Assembly (NCBI GenBank): GCA_022843125.1
Contig: JALHOG010000024.1
Location: forward strand, 1 to 44,906
From: Ilumatobacteraceae bacterium
GTDB lineage: Bacteria; Actinomycetota; Acidimicrobiia; Acidimicrobiales; Ilumatobacteraceae
Length of the DNA: 44,906 bases
Direction: 5' to 3'
Shown here: positions 1 through 7,932 of the stretch, one piece after another
How the letters are laid out: every line of letters starts with the position of its first letter
Numbering within the stretch: position 1 is the stretch's first letter
Notes under the pieces: model-generated
What the model was told of the DNA's origin: nothing
The model's database searches: none
What the model saw: the letters and a program-made list of their open reading frames with translations, nothing else
Made by a program: the position numbers and the translations under genes

Positions 1-2
1 CG

Positions 3-485
3 GCGGCGACGGTGGCGACGGTGGCGACGGTGGCGAGCAACGCACCGGCGGCGTGGGGCCCTCCCCCGGCACCCCCACCCCAGGCGCACACGCCTGCTGA
101 CCCGCCCGCGGCGCCGCCTGCCGACCCGGCCGCCACGGCGACGGAACGCCCCCGGTTGATCCGCTGGCCAGCAGCGTTGGGCGTGGCCGCGGCCTACGGG
201 TTCTTGGCCACCGTGTTCGCCGTCGGCCTCACCGTGAGCCTGGTCGACGTCGCCGTCTACCGCACCACCTACCTGGGATCCGTGACGCTGCCCCGGGGCG
301 TCCGCTGGCTGCTGCCCATCCCGTGGGTGATGGCAGCGCTCGCCGTGATCATCGTCGTCATCGCCGTGCGGCGCTGGCGGGTACCCGAGTGGTCGCGCTG
401 GGGCAAGGTCTACTACTCCCTGGTGGCGGTGGCCGCCGTGGCCGGCGTGGTCACGGCAGCCAGCCAAGGCCTGTTCGTGTACTGA
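3..485 (+). CDS. C-terminal part of a membrane protein, possibly a serine hydrolase (beta-lactamase-like) tail
   Basis: The reading frame is open to the left edge, so this is the 3' end of a longer gene; the GTG at 12 is probably internal. The visible residues are an Ala/Pro-rich low-complexity linker of about 50 residues and then three hydrophobic segments (around VAAAYGFLATVFAVGLTV, PIPWVMAALAVIIVVIAV and YSLVAVAAVAGVVTAA) with short basic loops. This three-helix tail, including the RW..WGKVYYSLVA pattern between helices 2 and 3, resembles the C-terminal membrane domain of some CubicO-type serine hydrolases, but no catalytic domain is in view. It is on the same strand as the deaminase at 572, 86 bases away. 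The assignment to a hydrolase is inference; a membrane-anchored C-terminus is what can be seen. Confidence 0.55.
   Translation, partial: AATVATVATVASNAPAAWGPPPAPPPQAHTPADPPAAPPADPAATATERPRLIRWPAALGVAAAYGFLATVFAVGLTVSLVDVAVYRTTYLGSVTLPRGVRWLLPIPWVMAALAVIIVVIAVRRWRVPEWSRWGKVYYSLVAVAAVAGVVTAASQGLFVY
11..37 (+). repeat. Short tandem repeat, 9-bp unit x3
   Basis: Three near-identical copies of GGTGGCGAC lie in frame in the coding sequence and encode Thr-Val-Ala repeats at the start of the Pro/Ala-rich linker. The unit is a multiple of three, so copy-number change would keep the frame. Confidence 0.6.
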
Positions 486-558
486 GCATCCGCTCGCACC
501 GCCGGCCATGTCGCGCAACCCGATACCGGCCGTTCTCACGGCCGTCACACACGATCAC

Positions 559-564
559 TAGGTT
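559..564 (+). promoter_or_regulatory. Possible -10 element for a leaderless transcript
   Basis: TAGGTT ends 7 bases before the ATG at 572, and no Shine-Dalgarno sequence is seen between them. If this is a -10 hexamer, transcription would begin at or next to the start codon. No good -35 hexamer is visible, so this is only suggestive; the same spacing recurs at other genes in the window. Confidence 0.3.
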
Positions 565-571
565 CCCCGGG

Positions 572-1021
572 ATGACGGATGCGGAAGGGTTGTCGGTCGC
601 GGTAGAACAGGCGCGGCTCGGCTTGGCGGAGGGCGGGATCCCGATCGGGGGCGCGCTCGTGGTCGACGGGACGGTGCTCGGTGCCGGGCGCAATCGGCGG
701 GTCCAGGAGGGCAGCGCGATCCACCACGGGGAGACGAACGCACTCGAGATCGCCGGCCGCCAACCGGCGTCGGTCTACGCCAGGGCCACGATGTACACGA
801 CGCTGTCGCCGTGCCACATGTGCACCGGGGCGATTCTGCTGTACGGCATCCCACGTGTCGTGATCGGTGAGAACCGCACCTTCATGGGAGCCGAGGATCT
901 GCTCCGCTCACACGGGGTCGAGGTCGTCGTGGTCGACTCCGACGAGTGCGTCCAGATGATGACCGACTTCATCGCCGCCAACCCGACGCTGTGGAACGAA
1001 GACATCGGCGAGCCCGACTGA
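572..1021 (+). CDS. Cytosine deaminase, yeast Fcy1 type
   Basis: A 149-residue zinc-dependent deaminase of the CDD/CDA fold. It contains the zinc and proton-shuttle motif HGE (in SAIHHGETNALE) and the PCHMC motif (SPCHMCTGAI). The surrounding residues, IPIGGALVVDG, LYGIPRVVIGEN, HGVEVVVVD and the C-terminal WNEDIGE, match the fungal cytosine deaminase pattern closely, including its active-site closing tail. Length is close to the fungal enzyme (about 158). Expected reaction: cytosine to uracil plus ammonia; a substituted cytosine or related pyrimidine is possible. The ATG at 572 is chosen because the family homology begins there; a longer open frame upstream has no homology. It precedes the Rieske/2OG/deaminase/ABC transporter genes on the same strand with a 96-base gap that holds palindromes, so it may be a separate transcript of the same locus. 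Confidence 0.88.
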   Translation: MTDAEGLSVAVEQARLGLAEGGIPIGGALVVDGTVLGAGRNRRVQEGSAIHHGETNALEIAGRQPASVYARATMYTTLSPCHMCTGAILLYGIPRVVIGENRTFMGAEDLLRSHGVEVVVVDSDECVQMMTDFIAANPTLWNEDIGEPD

Positions 1022-1036
1022 GCCGGCAGCTCCAAG

Positions 1037-1102
1037 GCTCGGTACCGAGCGCCGAGGTGTGAACCACGGCACCGAGCGTTCACGTTCGTTCACACGCGTG
1101 TG
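1037..1102 (+). promoter_or_regulatory. Palindrome-dense promoter/operator region of the oxygenase operon
   Basis: The gap before the Rieske gene contains a perfect 14-bp palindrome GCTCGGTACCGAGC (1037-1050), the inverted pair GTGTGAAC (1057-1064) and GTTCACAC (1088-1095), an extra GTTCAC (1078-1083), and the 12-bp palindrome CACACGCGTGTG (1091-1102). Such a set is typical of operator sites for dimeric regulators. No regulator gene lies beside it, so the controlling protein is unknown. Confidence 0.5.
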
Positions 1103-1117
1103 ATTTGGACGTCGCTG

Positions 1118-2128
1118 ATGATCCGTACGTTGCGTGTCGTGTCACGGGGGCTGACCAACACCCATCCTGCTCTGCGCCGGTTCTGGCATCCCGTGGCCCT
1201 CCTCACCGACGTTCCCGACGGCAAGCCGCTCGGCATCACCCTGCTGGGTGAACGGTGGCTCGTCGCCCGCCTCGGCGGCGAGCTGGTGGGCATGCACGAC
1301 CGGTGCCCCCACCGCAAGGTGCCGCTCAGCGCCGGTCGCATCGTCGACGACCAGGTCGAATGCGCATACCACGGCTACCGCTTCGACGCGACAGGACGCA
1401 CGACCCTGATCCCGACGCTCGAACCCGACGTGCCCATCCCGCCCAAGGCGTGCGTCGACACCGCCCGAATCACCACCGGGTTCGGTCTCGTCTGGATGTG
1501 CCTCGCCGACGACCCCCTCGACGACCTGATCGACGACCGCCCCTTTCTCGACCCGATCAACGACACGTTCGTCGCCGGACCGTTCACCACGCCCGTGAGC
1601 GCCGGGGTGCTCGCCGACAACTTCCTCGACTCCGCCCACTTCCCCTTCCTCCACGCGGGCACCTTCGGCGCCGACGACGACGGCAGACCGACCCTCACCG
1701 TCACGCGCAACGGCTGGCGGATCACCCAGATCGACCAGCAGATGGTCGACGGCGCACACCTCGATCAGGCCGAGCCGAGCACTGCGGTGTACACCGTGGC
1801 GGCACCGTTCGTCGTCGAGCTGCGGCTCGACCGCCCGGGCGGCTCCGACTTCATCTGGTCGTTCGTCTGCCCCGCCGACGACGGCCGGTCGGTCTGGTGG
1901 ATGGTCCACGCCTACCCGCTCGGCGGCGACGCCGAGCAGATCGACGCGGCGTGCGCCCTACAGACCCAGGTGGGCATCGAAGACCTGTGGATGCTCGAAC
2001 AGATGGAGGACCCGACGGTGCCGCTCGACATCCGGGCCGAGGTCCACACCAAGGCCGACCTCGGTTGCCTCGAATACCGCCGAATGCTGATCGACATCGC
2101 AGCGTTGACCGCCACGGTGCCGGCATGA
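1118..2128 (+). CDS. Rieske non-heme iron oxygenase, terminal (alpha) component
   Basis: A 336-residue oxygenase with an N-terminal Rieske [2Fe-2S] domain (C63-x-H65 and C82-x-x-H85, in CPHRK and CAYHGY) and a C-terminal catalytic domain with the mononuclear-iron motif DNFLDSAHFPFLH, giving the two His ligands; the bridging Asp/Asn is in the same segment. The short length and lack of a partner subunit fit the vanillate demethylase/purine-oxidising branch (relatives include N-demethylases and the hypoxanthine-oxidising HpxD) rather than the large ring-hydroxylating dioxygenases. No reductase or ferredoxin gene is adjacent, so electrons must come from elsewhere. Start choice is uncertain: GTG 1100 lies inside a palindrome, ATG 1118 is used here, and GTG 1139 is possible. 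The stop overlaps the next gene by four bases (ATGA), so the two are translationally coupled. Substrate is unknown; a nucleobase is inferred from the neighbours. Confidence 0.85.
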   Translation: MIRTLRVVSRGLTNTHPALRRFWHPVALLTDVPDGKPLGITLLGERWLVARLGGELVGMHDRCPHRKVPLSAGRIVDDQVECAYHGYRFDATGRTTLIPTLEPDVPIPPKACVDTARITTGFGLVWMCLADDPLDDLIDDRPFLDPINDTFVAGPFTTPVSAGVLADNFLDSAHFPFLHAGTFGADDDGRPTLTVTRNGWRITQIDQQMVDGAHLDQAEPSTAVYTVAAPFVVELRLDRPGGSDFIWSFVCPADDGRSVWWMVHAYPLGGDAEQIDAACALQTQVGIEDLWMLEQMEDPTVPLDIRAEVHTKADLGCLEYRRMLIDIAALTATVPA

Positions 2129-3153
2129 GCGCGGCGCACGTCCCGACCGTCGATCTCGCCGGCTGGTGGAACGGCAGCCGGGCGACCCGCGAGTCGATCG
2201 CCCGCTCCGTCGACCGAGCCGCCCGCACGGTCGGCTTCATGCAGATCGTCGGGCACCGCATCCCACCGACTGCGATCGACGGACTCACCGCCGGCCTCGA
2301 CCAGTTCTTCGCGCTGCCGCTCGACGTCAAGCAGCGGTACACGGCCCCACCCGAGGTCAATCGGGGGTACGCCGCGCCGCGGTCCGAACGGCTGAGCTAC
2401 AGCCTCGGCGTCGACTCGCCCGCCGACCTGTTCGAGGCGTTCAACGTCGGAGCCGGTACCGGCGACTTCCCGGGCCTCGACCTCGATCCGATCATCTACG
2501 CCGACAATCGTTGGCCGGTCGAAGCCCCCAGGTTCCGGCCGGGCGTGGCCACGTGGTTCGGCCACACGCAGTCGCTCGCCCGGACGCTCGAGTCGGTGTT
2601 CGCGCTCGCGCTCGGGCTGCCCGAACATCACTTCGCACCGTTCACCGACCACTCGATCGACGTGCTCCGGATGGTCCACTACGCGCTGCCGGAACGAACC
2701 GAGATCGAACCCGACCAGCTCGGCATGGGAGCGCACACCGACTACGGGATCGTGACGATCCTGTGGGCCGACCCGGTGGTCGGTTTGCAGGTCCTCGACC
2801 GCAACGGCGAGTGGACGTCGGCCGTACCCGCGCCGGGCGTGCTGCTCGTCAACCTCGGGGATCTCCTCGCGCGCTGGACGAACGATGCGTGGGTGTCGAC
2901 GATGCACCGGGTGGTACCGCCGCGCGACGGGCGCGGACGGTCGTTGCGACGCCGTTCGGCGGCGTTCTTCCACGACGGCAACGCAGATGCCGTGATCTCG
3001 ACGCTGCCGACGTGCCGAGCGGCAGACGGCAGCAGCCCGTACGCCGACGTCACCGTCGCGGAGCATCTCGCACAGAAGCTCGGCGGATCGCGCGGCCTCG
3101 AGCTGAACGCGCACGCCGAGCGCGAGGCTTCCAGGATCGGGGCGAGCAGCTGA
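2125..3153 (+). CDS. Fe(II)/2-oxoglutarate oxygenase, isopenicillin N synthase-like (first copy)
   Basis: A 342-residue member of the DIOX_N plus 2OG-FeII_Oxy family. The N-terminal region (VPTVDLAGWW, VGFMQIVGHRIP) is the typical non-haem dioxygenase N-domain. The double-stranded beta-helix core carries the iron triad H204-x-D206 (GAHTDYG) and H261 (STMHRV), and the 2OG-anchoring R-x-S pair R276/S278 just before AAFF. All residues needed for ordinary 2OG chemistry are therefore present. Expected reactions are hydroxylation or oxidative demethylation of a small molecule. It overlaps the Rieske gene by four bases, and its TGA shares one base with the ATG of a second oxygenase of similar length, which looks like a diverged tandem duplicate. 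The substrate cannot be read from the sequence. Confidence 0.85.
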   Translation: MSAAHVPTVDLAGWWNGSRATRESIARSVDRAARTVGFMQIVGHRIPPTAIDGLTAGLDQFFALPLDVKQRYTAPPEVNRGYAAPRSERLSYSLGVDSPADLFEAFNVGAGTGDFPGLDLDPIIYADNRWPVEAPRFRPGVATWFGHTQSLARTLESVFALALGLPEHHFAPFTDHSIDVLRMVHYALPERTEIEPDQLGMGAHTDYGIVTILWADPVVGLQVLDRNGEWTSAVPAPGVLLVNLGDLLARWTNDAWVSTMHRVVPPRDGRGRSLRRRSAAFFHDGNADAVISTLPTCRAADGSSPYADVTVAEHLAQKLGGSRGLELNAHAEREASRIGASS

Positions 3154-4133
3154 TGGCCACCGCGATCCCGCTCATCGACCTCGACACCTGGTTCGACGGC
3201 GCGCCCGAACAGCGGCGAGCTCTCGCGGCGACGGTCGACGCGCACCTGCAACGCCTCGGCTTCCTCGTGGTGATCAACCATCGGTTGCCCCGGGCCGTCA
3301 TCGACGAGTGCCGGAAACAGGCGCAGGCCTTCTTCCACCAACCCGACCACGTCAAGGCAGACGTGGCGCTCGCCGGCGCGGCCTACCGCGGGTGGGTCGG
3401 GCCGGGGCTCGAATCGAACGCCGCGACCTACGGCGTCCAGACCGCTCCCGACCTCAAGGAGACCTACGCCTACGGGCCGGTCGACGTGCCCGACGAGACG
3501 CTTCGAGCGCTCAACCCCCGGTGGTATGCGCCCAATGTCTGGCCGGACACACCTCCCGACTTCCAGACCGCGGCAGAAGCGTGGTGGCGATCGGCTCGAT
3601 CGCTGCACGACGAGCTGCTCGACGTGCTGTCGCTCGCGCTCGGCCTCCCGCTCACGCACCTGCGGCAGCGTGCGACCGCGCCCACGGCGCAGGTGTCGCT
3701 GAACTGGTACGGCCCGCGCGGGCCCGCCGAGCCGCTCCCCGACCAGTTCCGGATCGGACCGCACACCGACTTCGGGCTGCTGACCGTGCTCGACCGCGAA
3801 CCGGGTACGGGCGGCCTCCAGGTGCTCGACGAACACGGCGAGTGGATCGACGCACCCGTCGTGCCCGACAGCCTGATCATCAACACCGGCGACCTCATCC
3901 GCCGGTGGACCAACGACCGCTGGTGCTCCAACGAGCACCGCGTGCTGCCGCCGCAGGCGGAGCGCCCGCAGGAGGAACTGATCAGCCTGGTGTTCTTCGG
4001 CGAACCCGACCACGACGCAGTGATCGAAGCGCTCCCGACCTGCGTGTCGGCGACCGAGCCGGCGAAGTACCCACCGGTGCTCGCCCACGAGTACCTCGCC
4101 GCGAAGATGGACGCACTGGCGGTGGGCACGTGA
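3153..4133 (+). CDS. Isopenicillin N synthase-like Fe(II) oxygenase lacking the 2OG-binding Arg (second copy)
   Basis: A 326-residue relative of the preceding gene with the same domain order. Iron ligands are intact: H204-x-D206 (GPHTDFG) and H262 (SNEHRV). The R-x-S motif that binds the 2-oxoglutarate carboxylate is changed: the position before I277-S278 is Leu276 (ELISLVFF), where the first copy has Arg. This suggests either a different cosubstrate, a displaced anchoring residue, or a reaction without 2OG as in isopenicillin N synthase (which keeps the Arg for substrate binding). The gene begins within the stop of its neighbour (TGATG) and overlaps the deaminase-like gene by four bases, so it is part of the same coupled operon. 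Family assignment is firm, activity unknown. Confidence 0.82.
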   Translation: MATAIPLIDLDTWFDGAPEQRRALAATVDAHLQRLGFLVVINHRLPRAVIDECRKQAQAFFHQPDHVKADVALAGAAYRGWVGPGLESNAATYGVQTAPDLKETYAYGPVDVPDETLRALNPRWYAPNVWPDTPPDFQTAAEAWWRSARSLHDELLDVLSLALGLPLTHLRQRATAPTAQVSLNWYGPRGPAEPLPDQFRIGPHTDFGLLTVLDREPGTGGLQVLDEHGEWIDAPVVPDSLIINTGDLIRRWTNDRWCSNEHRVLPPQAERPQEELISLVFFGEPDHDAVIEALPTCVSATEPAKYPPVLAHEYLAAKMDALAVGT

Positions 4134-5161
4134 CGCCGCCGTCGATCGATCCGGCGGTGCTGCGACGCATGCCCAAGGTCGAGCTCCACTGCCACCTCGA
4201 AGGATCGCTGCGGTCGTCGACGCTGATCGCACTTGCCGACCATCACGGGATCACGCTCCCCACCCGTGAGCCACGATGGCTGTACCGCTACCACGATCTC
4301 GCCGGCTTCCTCGCCGTGTACGAGGTCGCTTGCGCCGTGCTGCGCACGGCGAGCGACTTCGCGCTCGTCACGTACGAGGCGCTCGAGGACGCTGCGATGT
4401 CGAGCAACGTGCGGTACCGGGAGATGTTCTTCAACCCGACGCTGCACCCCGACATCTCGTACCAGGTGATGCTCGCCGGCATCGTCGACGGCATCCGCGC
4501 CGCCGAGCACGACTACGGCATCCGCTGCCGGCTGATCCCGTCGATCTATCGCCAACTCCCGGCATCGGCCGCACTCGAGATGGTCGACATGGTCGCCGCC
4601 CACCGCAGCGAGTACGTGGTGGGCATCGGCATGGACGGCGACGAACTGCTCGACCCTCCGGAGCAGTTCGTCGCCGCCTACGCCGCGGCCGCGCGAGCGG
4701 GCCTGCACCGTGGTGCCCACATGGCCCACGACGGACCGGCGTCGTTCATCACCACCTGCCTCGACGGCCTCGGGTGCGAGCGCATCGATCACGGCTATCA
4801 CGTCGTCGACGACCCTGCGCTGATGGAGCGGTTGCGCGAAGCGGGCACACCGTTCCTGTGCGCTACCCCGACACCACCGCTGTGCGGTTGGCCGTCCGCG
4901 TTCGACGAGAGCCCGGTCCGACGGATGATCGACGCCGGCCTGACCGTGATCCTGAACTCCGACGACCCCACGATGTTGCACACCGACCTCGGCACCGAGT
5001 TCGACAAGGTCTGCAACGGCTGGGGCCTACCTCCGTCGCGAGCGAAGCGGTTCGTGATGGACGCGATCGACGCCGCATGGTGCGACGCGTCAGAGCGCGC
5101 CGAGCTTGCACGCGAGATCGAGCCCGAGCTCGACCGGATGCTCGGTCTCCGCACCGGCTGA
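4130..5161 (+). CDS. Adenosine/adenine deaminase-like amidohydrolase with altered catalytic residue
   Basis: A 343-residue TIM-barrel metallohydrolase of the adenosine deaminase family (PF00962). The zinc motif MPKVELHCHLEGS supplies H20 and H22, GLHRGAH supplies H197, ERIDHGY the active-site His, and NSDDP the metal and base Asp pair. The overall pattern (MFFNP, RIDHGY, RMIDAGLTVILNSDDP) is nearest to bacterial/fungal adenine deaminase-like members. The universal HAGE motif reads HMAH, so the catalytic Glu that protonates the purine N1 is His200. The enzyme may act on a different base or leaving group, such as an N6-substituted adenine or other C6-substituted purine, or may be a non-deaminating hydrolase; this is inference. 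The GTG start overlaps the upstream stop by four bases. It is followed after 57 bases by the transporter lipoprotein. Confidence 0.83.
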   Translation: MTPPSIDPAVLRRMPKVELHCHLEGSLRSSTLIALADHHGITLPTREPRWLYRYHDLAGFLAVYEVACAVLRTASDFALVTYEALEDAAMSSNVRYREMFFNPTLHPDISYQVMLAGIVDGIRAAEHDYGIRCRLIPSIYRQLPASAALEMVDMVAAHRSEYVVGIGMDGDELLDPPEQFVAAYAAAARAGLHRGAHMAHDGPASFITTCLDGLGCERIDHGYHVVDDPALMERLREAGTPFLCATPTPPLCGWPSAFDESPVRRMIDAGLTVILNSDDPTMLHTDLGTEFDKVCNGWGLPPSRAKRFVMDAIDAAWCDASERAELAREIEPELDRMLGLRTG

Positions 5162-5218
5162 GCGCGAGTTTCCCACCCCCACCCACCACCCCAGCCAGTT
5201 CCACGAAACGGAGCACCC

Positions 5219-6394
5219 ATGAGGTTCACGTCCCCCACCCGGCTCGCCGCCGTCCTCGCCGGCGCCGCACTCCTCGCCGTCGCGTGCGGCAGCGACGACG
5301 TCGCCGACGTCGCCGACACGGCAGCGCCCGAGAGCGCCGTCGACGAAACGGCGAGCGCAGCCACCGCCGAAGCCACCGCGGCCAGCGGAGACTTCAGCGA
5401 TCTGAAGGTGGTGATGATCCTCGACGGCTCGGCCGAGGACGGTGGTTGGAACACCGCCCACAAGAAGGGTGGCGACATGATCGCCGACTCGTTCCCGGGC
5501 GCCACCGTCGAGTTCGTCGAGGAGATCGCGCCGGGCCAGACGGCGACGAACGCGTTCGAGGACGCGGTGACGTCGGGCGCCGACATGGTGATCGGCACCA
5601 CCTTCTACCAGGACGACATGCTCGGGGTCGCCGCCGAGAACCCCGAGGTGATCTTCCTGACCTGGGCAGGATTCACGACCGCCGAGAACGTCGGCCACTT
5701 CGACGGTGCCACCGAGGACGGCCGGTACCTCGACGGGATGATCGCGGGCATGCTGACCGAGAGCAACATCATCGGGTACGCAGCCGGGTTCCCGTACAAC
5801 GAGGTCAACCGGGCCGCCAATGCGTTCACGCTCGGGGCCAAGTCGGTCAACCCCGACGTCGAGGTCCAGCTCGTCTACGTCAACACCTGGTTCGACCCTG
5901 CCGTCGAGCAGCAGGCGGCCGAGGCGCTGGTGAACGCAGGCGCCGACGTCCTCGCGCACGAGGTCGGCGCGCAGGTGTACGCGACCGTGGCGGCTCAGGC
6001 CGGCGGCTACGTGATCGGCTACACGAACGACTGGTCGCAGATCGAACCCGAGGCATGGGCGTCGTCGTTCCTGTTCAACTGGGGCCCGTACTACGTGAGC
6101 CAGGTCCAGGCGATGGTCGACGGAACGTGGGAGCCGGCGCTGACGTTCGGCGGGCTGAAGGACGGCTTCATCGACTTCGCCCCGTACGGCCCGGCGGTGA
6201 CGCCGGAGATGCTCGAGATGGTCGAGACGAAGCGGGAGGAGATCCGTGCCGGGACGTTCGACATGTTCGCCGGCCCGATCTCCGACAACACCGGTGCGGT
6301 CGTGATCCCCGAGGGTGACACCGTGCCGTTCGAGAGCCGCACCGAGTGCTGCCAGTGGCTCGTCGACGGGATCATCGGGGAGATCCCGGGCTGA
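5219..6394 (+). CDS. BMP-family ABC transporter substrate-binding lipoprotein (nucleoside type)
   Basis: A 391-residue exported lipoprotein. Residues 1-22 are a signal peptide ending at lipobox-like AVA-C23, followed by an acidic Ser/Ala linker to about residue 58. The mature domain has the Med/BMP (PnrA-like) pattern: LKVVMILDGSAEDGGWN, the FEDAVTSGADMVIGTT segment, and a late WNWGPYY-like stretch. Members of this family bind purine and pyrimidine nucleosides or related compounds, although some bind other ligands. GGAG lies 6-9 bases before the ATG. It leads the genes for its ATPase and two permeases, and sits directly behind deaminase and oxygenase genes, which argues for import of the compound those enzymes process. 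Confidence 0.87.
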   Translation: MRFTSPTRLAAVLAGAALLAVACGSDDVADVADTAAPESAVDETASAATAEATAASGDFSDLKVVMILDGSAEDGGWNTAHKKGGDMIADSFPGATVEFVEEIAPGQTATNAFEDAVTSGADMVIGTTFYQDDMLGVAAENPEVIFLTWAGFTTAENVGHFDGATEDGRYLDGMIAGMLTESNIIGYAAGFPYNEVNRAANAFTLGAKSVNPDVEVQLVYVNTWFDPAVEQQAAEALVNAGADVLAHEVGAQVYATVAAQAGGYVIGYTNDWSQIEPEAWASSFLFNWGPYYVSQVQAMVDGTWEPALTFGGLKDGFIDFAPYGPAVTPEMLEMVETKREEIRAGTFDMFAGPISDNTGAVVIPEGDTVPFESRTECCQWLVDGIIGEIPG

Positions 6395-6396
6395 CC

Positions 6397-7932
6397 GTGG
6401 CGGTACGGCAGGGCGTTGACGGGGTCGGCGGGGAGGCCGACCCCGTCGCGCTCGCGGGCGGGCCACCGGTGTCGCTCCGGGTGGACCGCATCAGCAAGTC
6501 GTTCTACGGCGTCGCCGCGGTCGACGACGTGAGCGTCGAGCTCCACGGCGGCGAGATCCACGGTCTGCTCGGCGAGAACGGAGCCGGCAAGTCGACGCTG
6601 TGCTCGATGCTGGTCGGGCTCTACCGACCTGACTCGGGACGGATCGTGCTCGACGGCGACGAGGTGCACCTGCGCTCGCCCGACGACGCGGCAGCGCTCG
6701 GCATCGGAATGGTGTACCAGCACTTCCGTCTCGTCGAGTCGTTCACGGTCGCCGAGAACATCATGCTGGGGCGCGGCACCGCCGGCGGTCGGCGGGCCCG
6801 CAGGGCGGTCGAGGAGCAGGTGGACGCGCTGGCGTCGGAGTACGGCCTGGCGGTGCATCCCGGGGCACCGGTGTGGCAGCTGTCGGTCGGGGAACGTCAG
6901 CGGGTCGAGATCCTCAAGCAGCTCTCGCGAGGTGCACGTGTCCTGATCCTCGACGAGCCGACCGCCGTGCTCGCCCCACACGAGGCCGACCGGCTGTTCG
7001 ACGCCGTACGGCTCATGGTCGACAAGGGACACGCAGTGGTGCTCGTCTCGCACAAGATGCAGGAGATCCTCGGTCACACCGATCGCGTGACCGTGCTCCG
7101 GGCCGGACGACACGCCGGCACCGGAGCGACGGCGTCACTGACGCCGGCAGCGCTCAACACCATGATGTTCGGCAACGATCTCGCCGGCACGGACACGACC
7201 GAGGGGCACACGGCCCAGGTGCCCGGCGAGCCGGTCCTCACGGTGTCGGGCCTGACGGTCACCGGTGACCACGGGCGCCCTGCGGTCGACGACGTCTCGC
7301 TGACCGTGCGACGCCGTGAGATCGTCGGCATCGCCGGCGTGGCCGGGAACGGTCAACGCGAGCTGCACGAGACGATCGCCGGACTGCGATCACCAGCGAC
7401 CGGCACGGTGACCACCGCCGCCCTCGCCTACGTGCCGGAGGACCGTCTCGGAACCGGCCTCGCACCGGGGCTGCCGATCGAGCACAACCTGGCACTGCGC
7501 TCCTTCCGCCGCGAGCCGCACGCGAGGCGGGGGGTGCTGCGCCACCGTGCGATGCGCGAGACCGCGACGGCGCTCGTCGACGCGTTCGACGTGCGCGGGG
7601 CACGCGACGGGATGCCGGTCAGCTTCATGAGCGGTGGCAACCTCCAGAAGGCGATCCTCGCCCGTGAGCTCAGCGAAGCCCACGACGTGCTCGTCGCGGC
7701 AGCCCCGACGCGCGGACTCGACATCGCCGCCGCCGAAGCCGTCCGGCGCCACCTCCGCAGCGAGCGCGACGAAGGTCGCGGGGTCCTGCTGTTCAGCGAG
7801 GATCTGGGCGAGGTGCTCGAGCTCAGCGACCGGATCCTCGTGATGTTCCAAGGTCGCTTGGTCGGCGAGTTCGATCGCGGCTCGGTCGACCTCGACCAGG
7901 TCGGGTTGTTGATGACCGGGGCCGCCGAATGA
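6397..7932 (+). CDS. ABC transporter ATP-binding protein with two nucleotide-binding domains (BMP/nucleoside importer)
   Basis: A 511-residue cytoplasmic ATPase. The first domain has Walker A GENGAGKST, Q-loop YQHFRLV, signature LSVGERQR and Walker B LILDEPT. The second domain is degenerate in Walker A (GVAGNGQRE) with signature MSGGNLQK, and its Walker B reads VLVAAAPTRG, so it probably does not hydrolyse ATP; this asymmetry is usual for sugar/nucleoside importer ATPases (RbsA/YufO type). The GTG at 6397, three bases after the lipoprotein stop, is used; GTG 6469 is an alternative that removes an unconserved 24-residue leader. The last bases overlap the first permease start (ATGA). Confidence 0.88.
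   Translation: MAVRQGVDGVGGEADPVALAGGPPVSLRVDRISKSFYGVAAVDDVSVELHGGEIHGLLGENGAGKSTLCSMLVGLYRPDSGRIVLDGDEVHLRSPDDAAALGIGMVYQHFRLVESFTVAENIMLGRGTAGGRRARRAVEEQVDALASEYGLAVHPGAPVWQLSVGERQRVEILKQLSRGARVLILDEPTAVLAPHEADRLFDAVRLMVDKGHAVVLVSHKMQEILGHTDRVTVLRAGRHAGTGATASLTPAALNTMMFGNDLAGTDTTEGHTAQVPGEPVLTVSGLTVTGDHGRPAVDDVSLTVRRREIVGIAGVAGNGQRELHETIAGLRSPATGTVTTAALAYVPEDRLGTGLAPGLPIEHNLALRSFRREPHARRGVLRHRAMRETATALVDAFDVRGARDGMPVSFMSGGNLQKAILARELSEAHDVLVAAAPTRGLDIAAAEAVRRHLRSERDEGRGVLLFSEDLGEVLELSDRILVMFQGRLVGEFDRGSVDLDQVGLLMTGAAE

Noticed and set aside
323..571. 83-codon N-terminal extension of the cytosine deaminase frame
   Set aside because: It overlaps the upstream gene and is Arg-rich without homology; family similarity begins at the ATG at 572.
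2742..4232. Long - strand open frame under the oxygenase genes
   Set aside because: It is a shadow of the second oxygenase and neighbours, without motifs; the + strand frames have intact catalytic residues and coupled starts.
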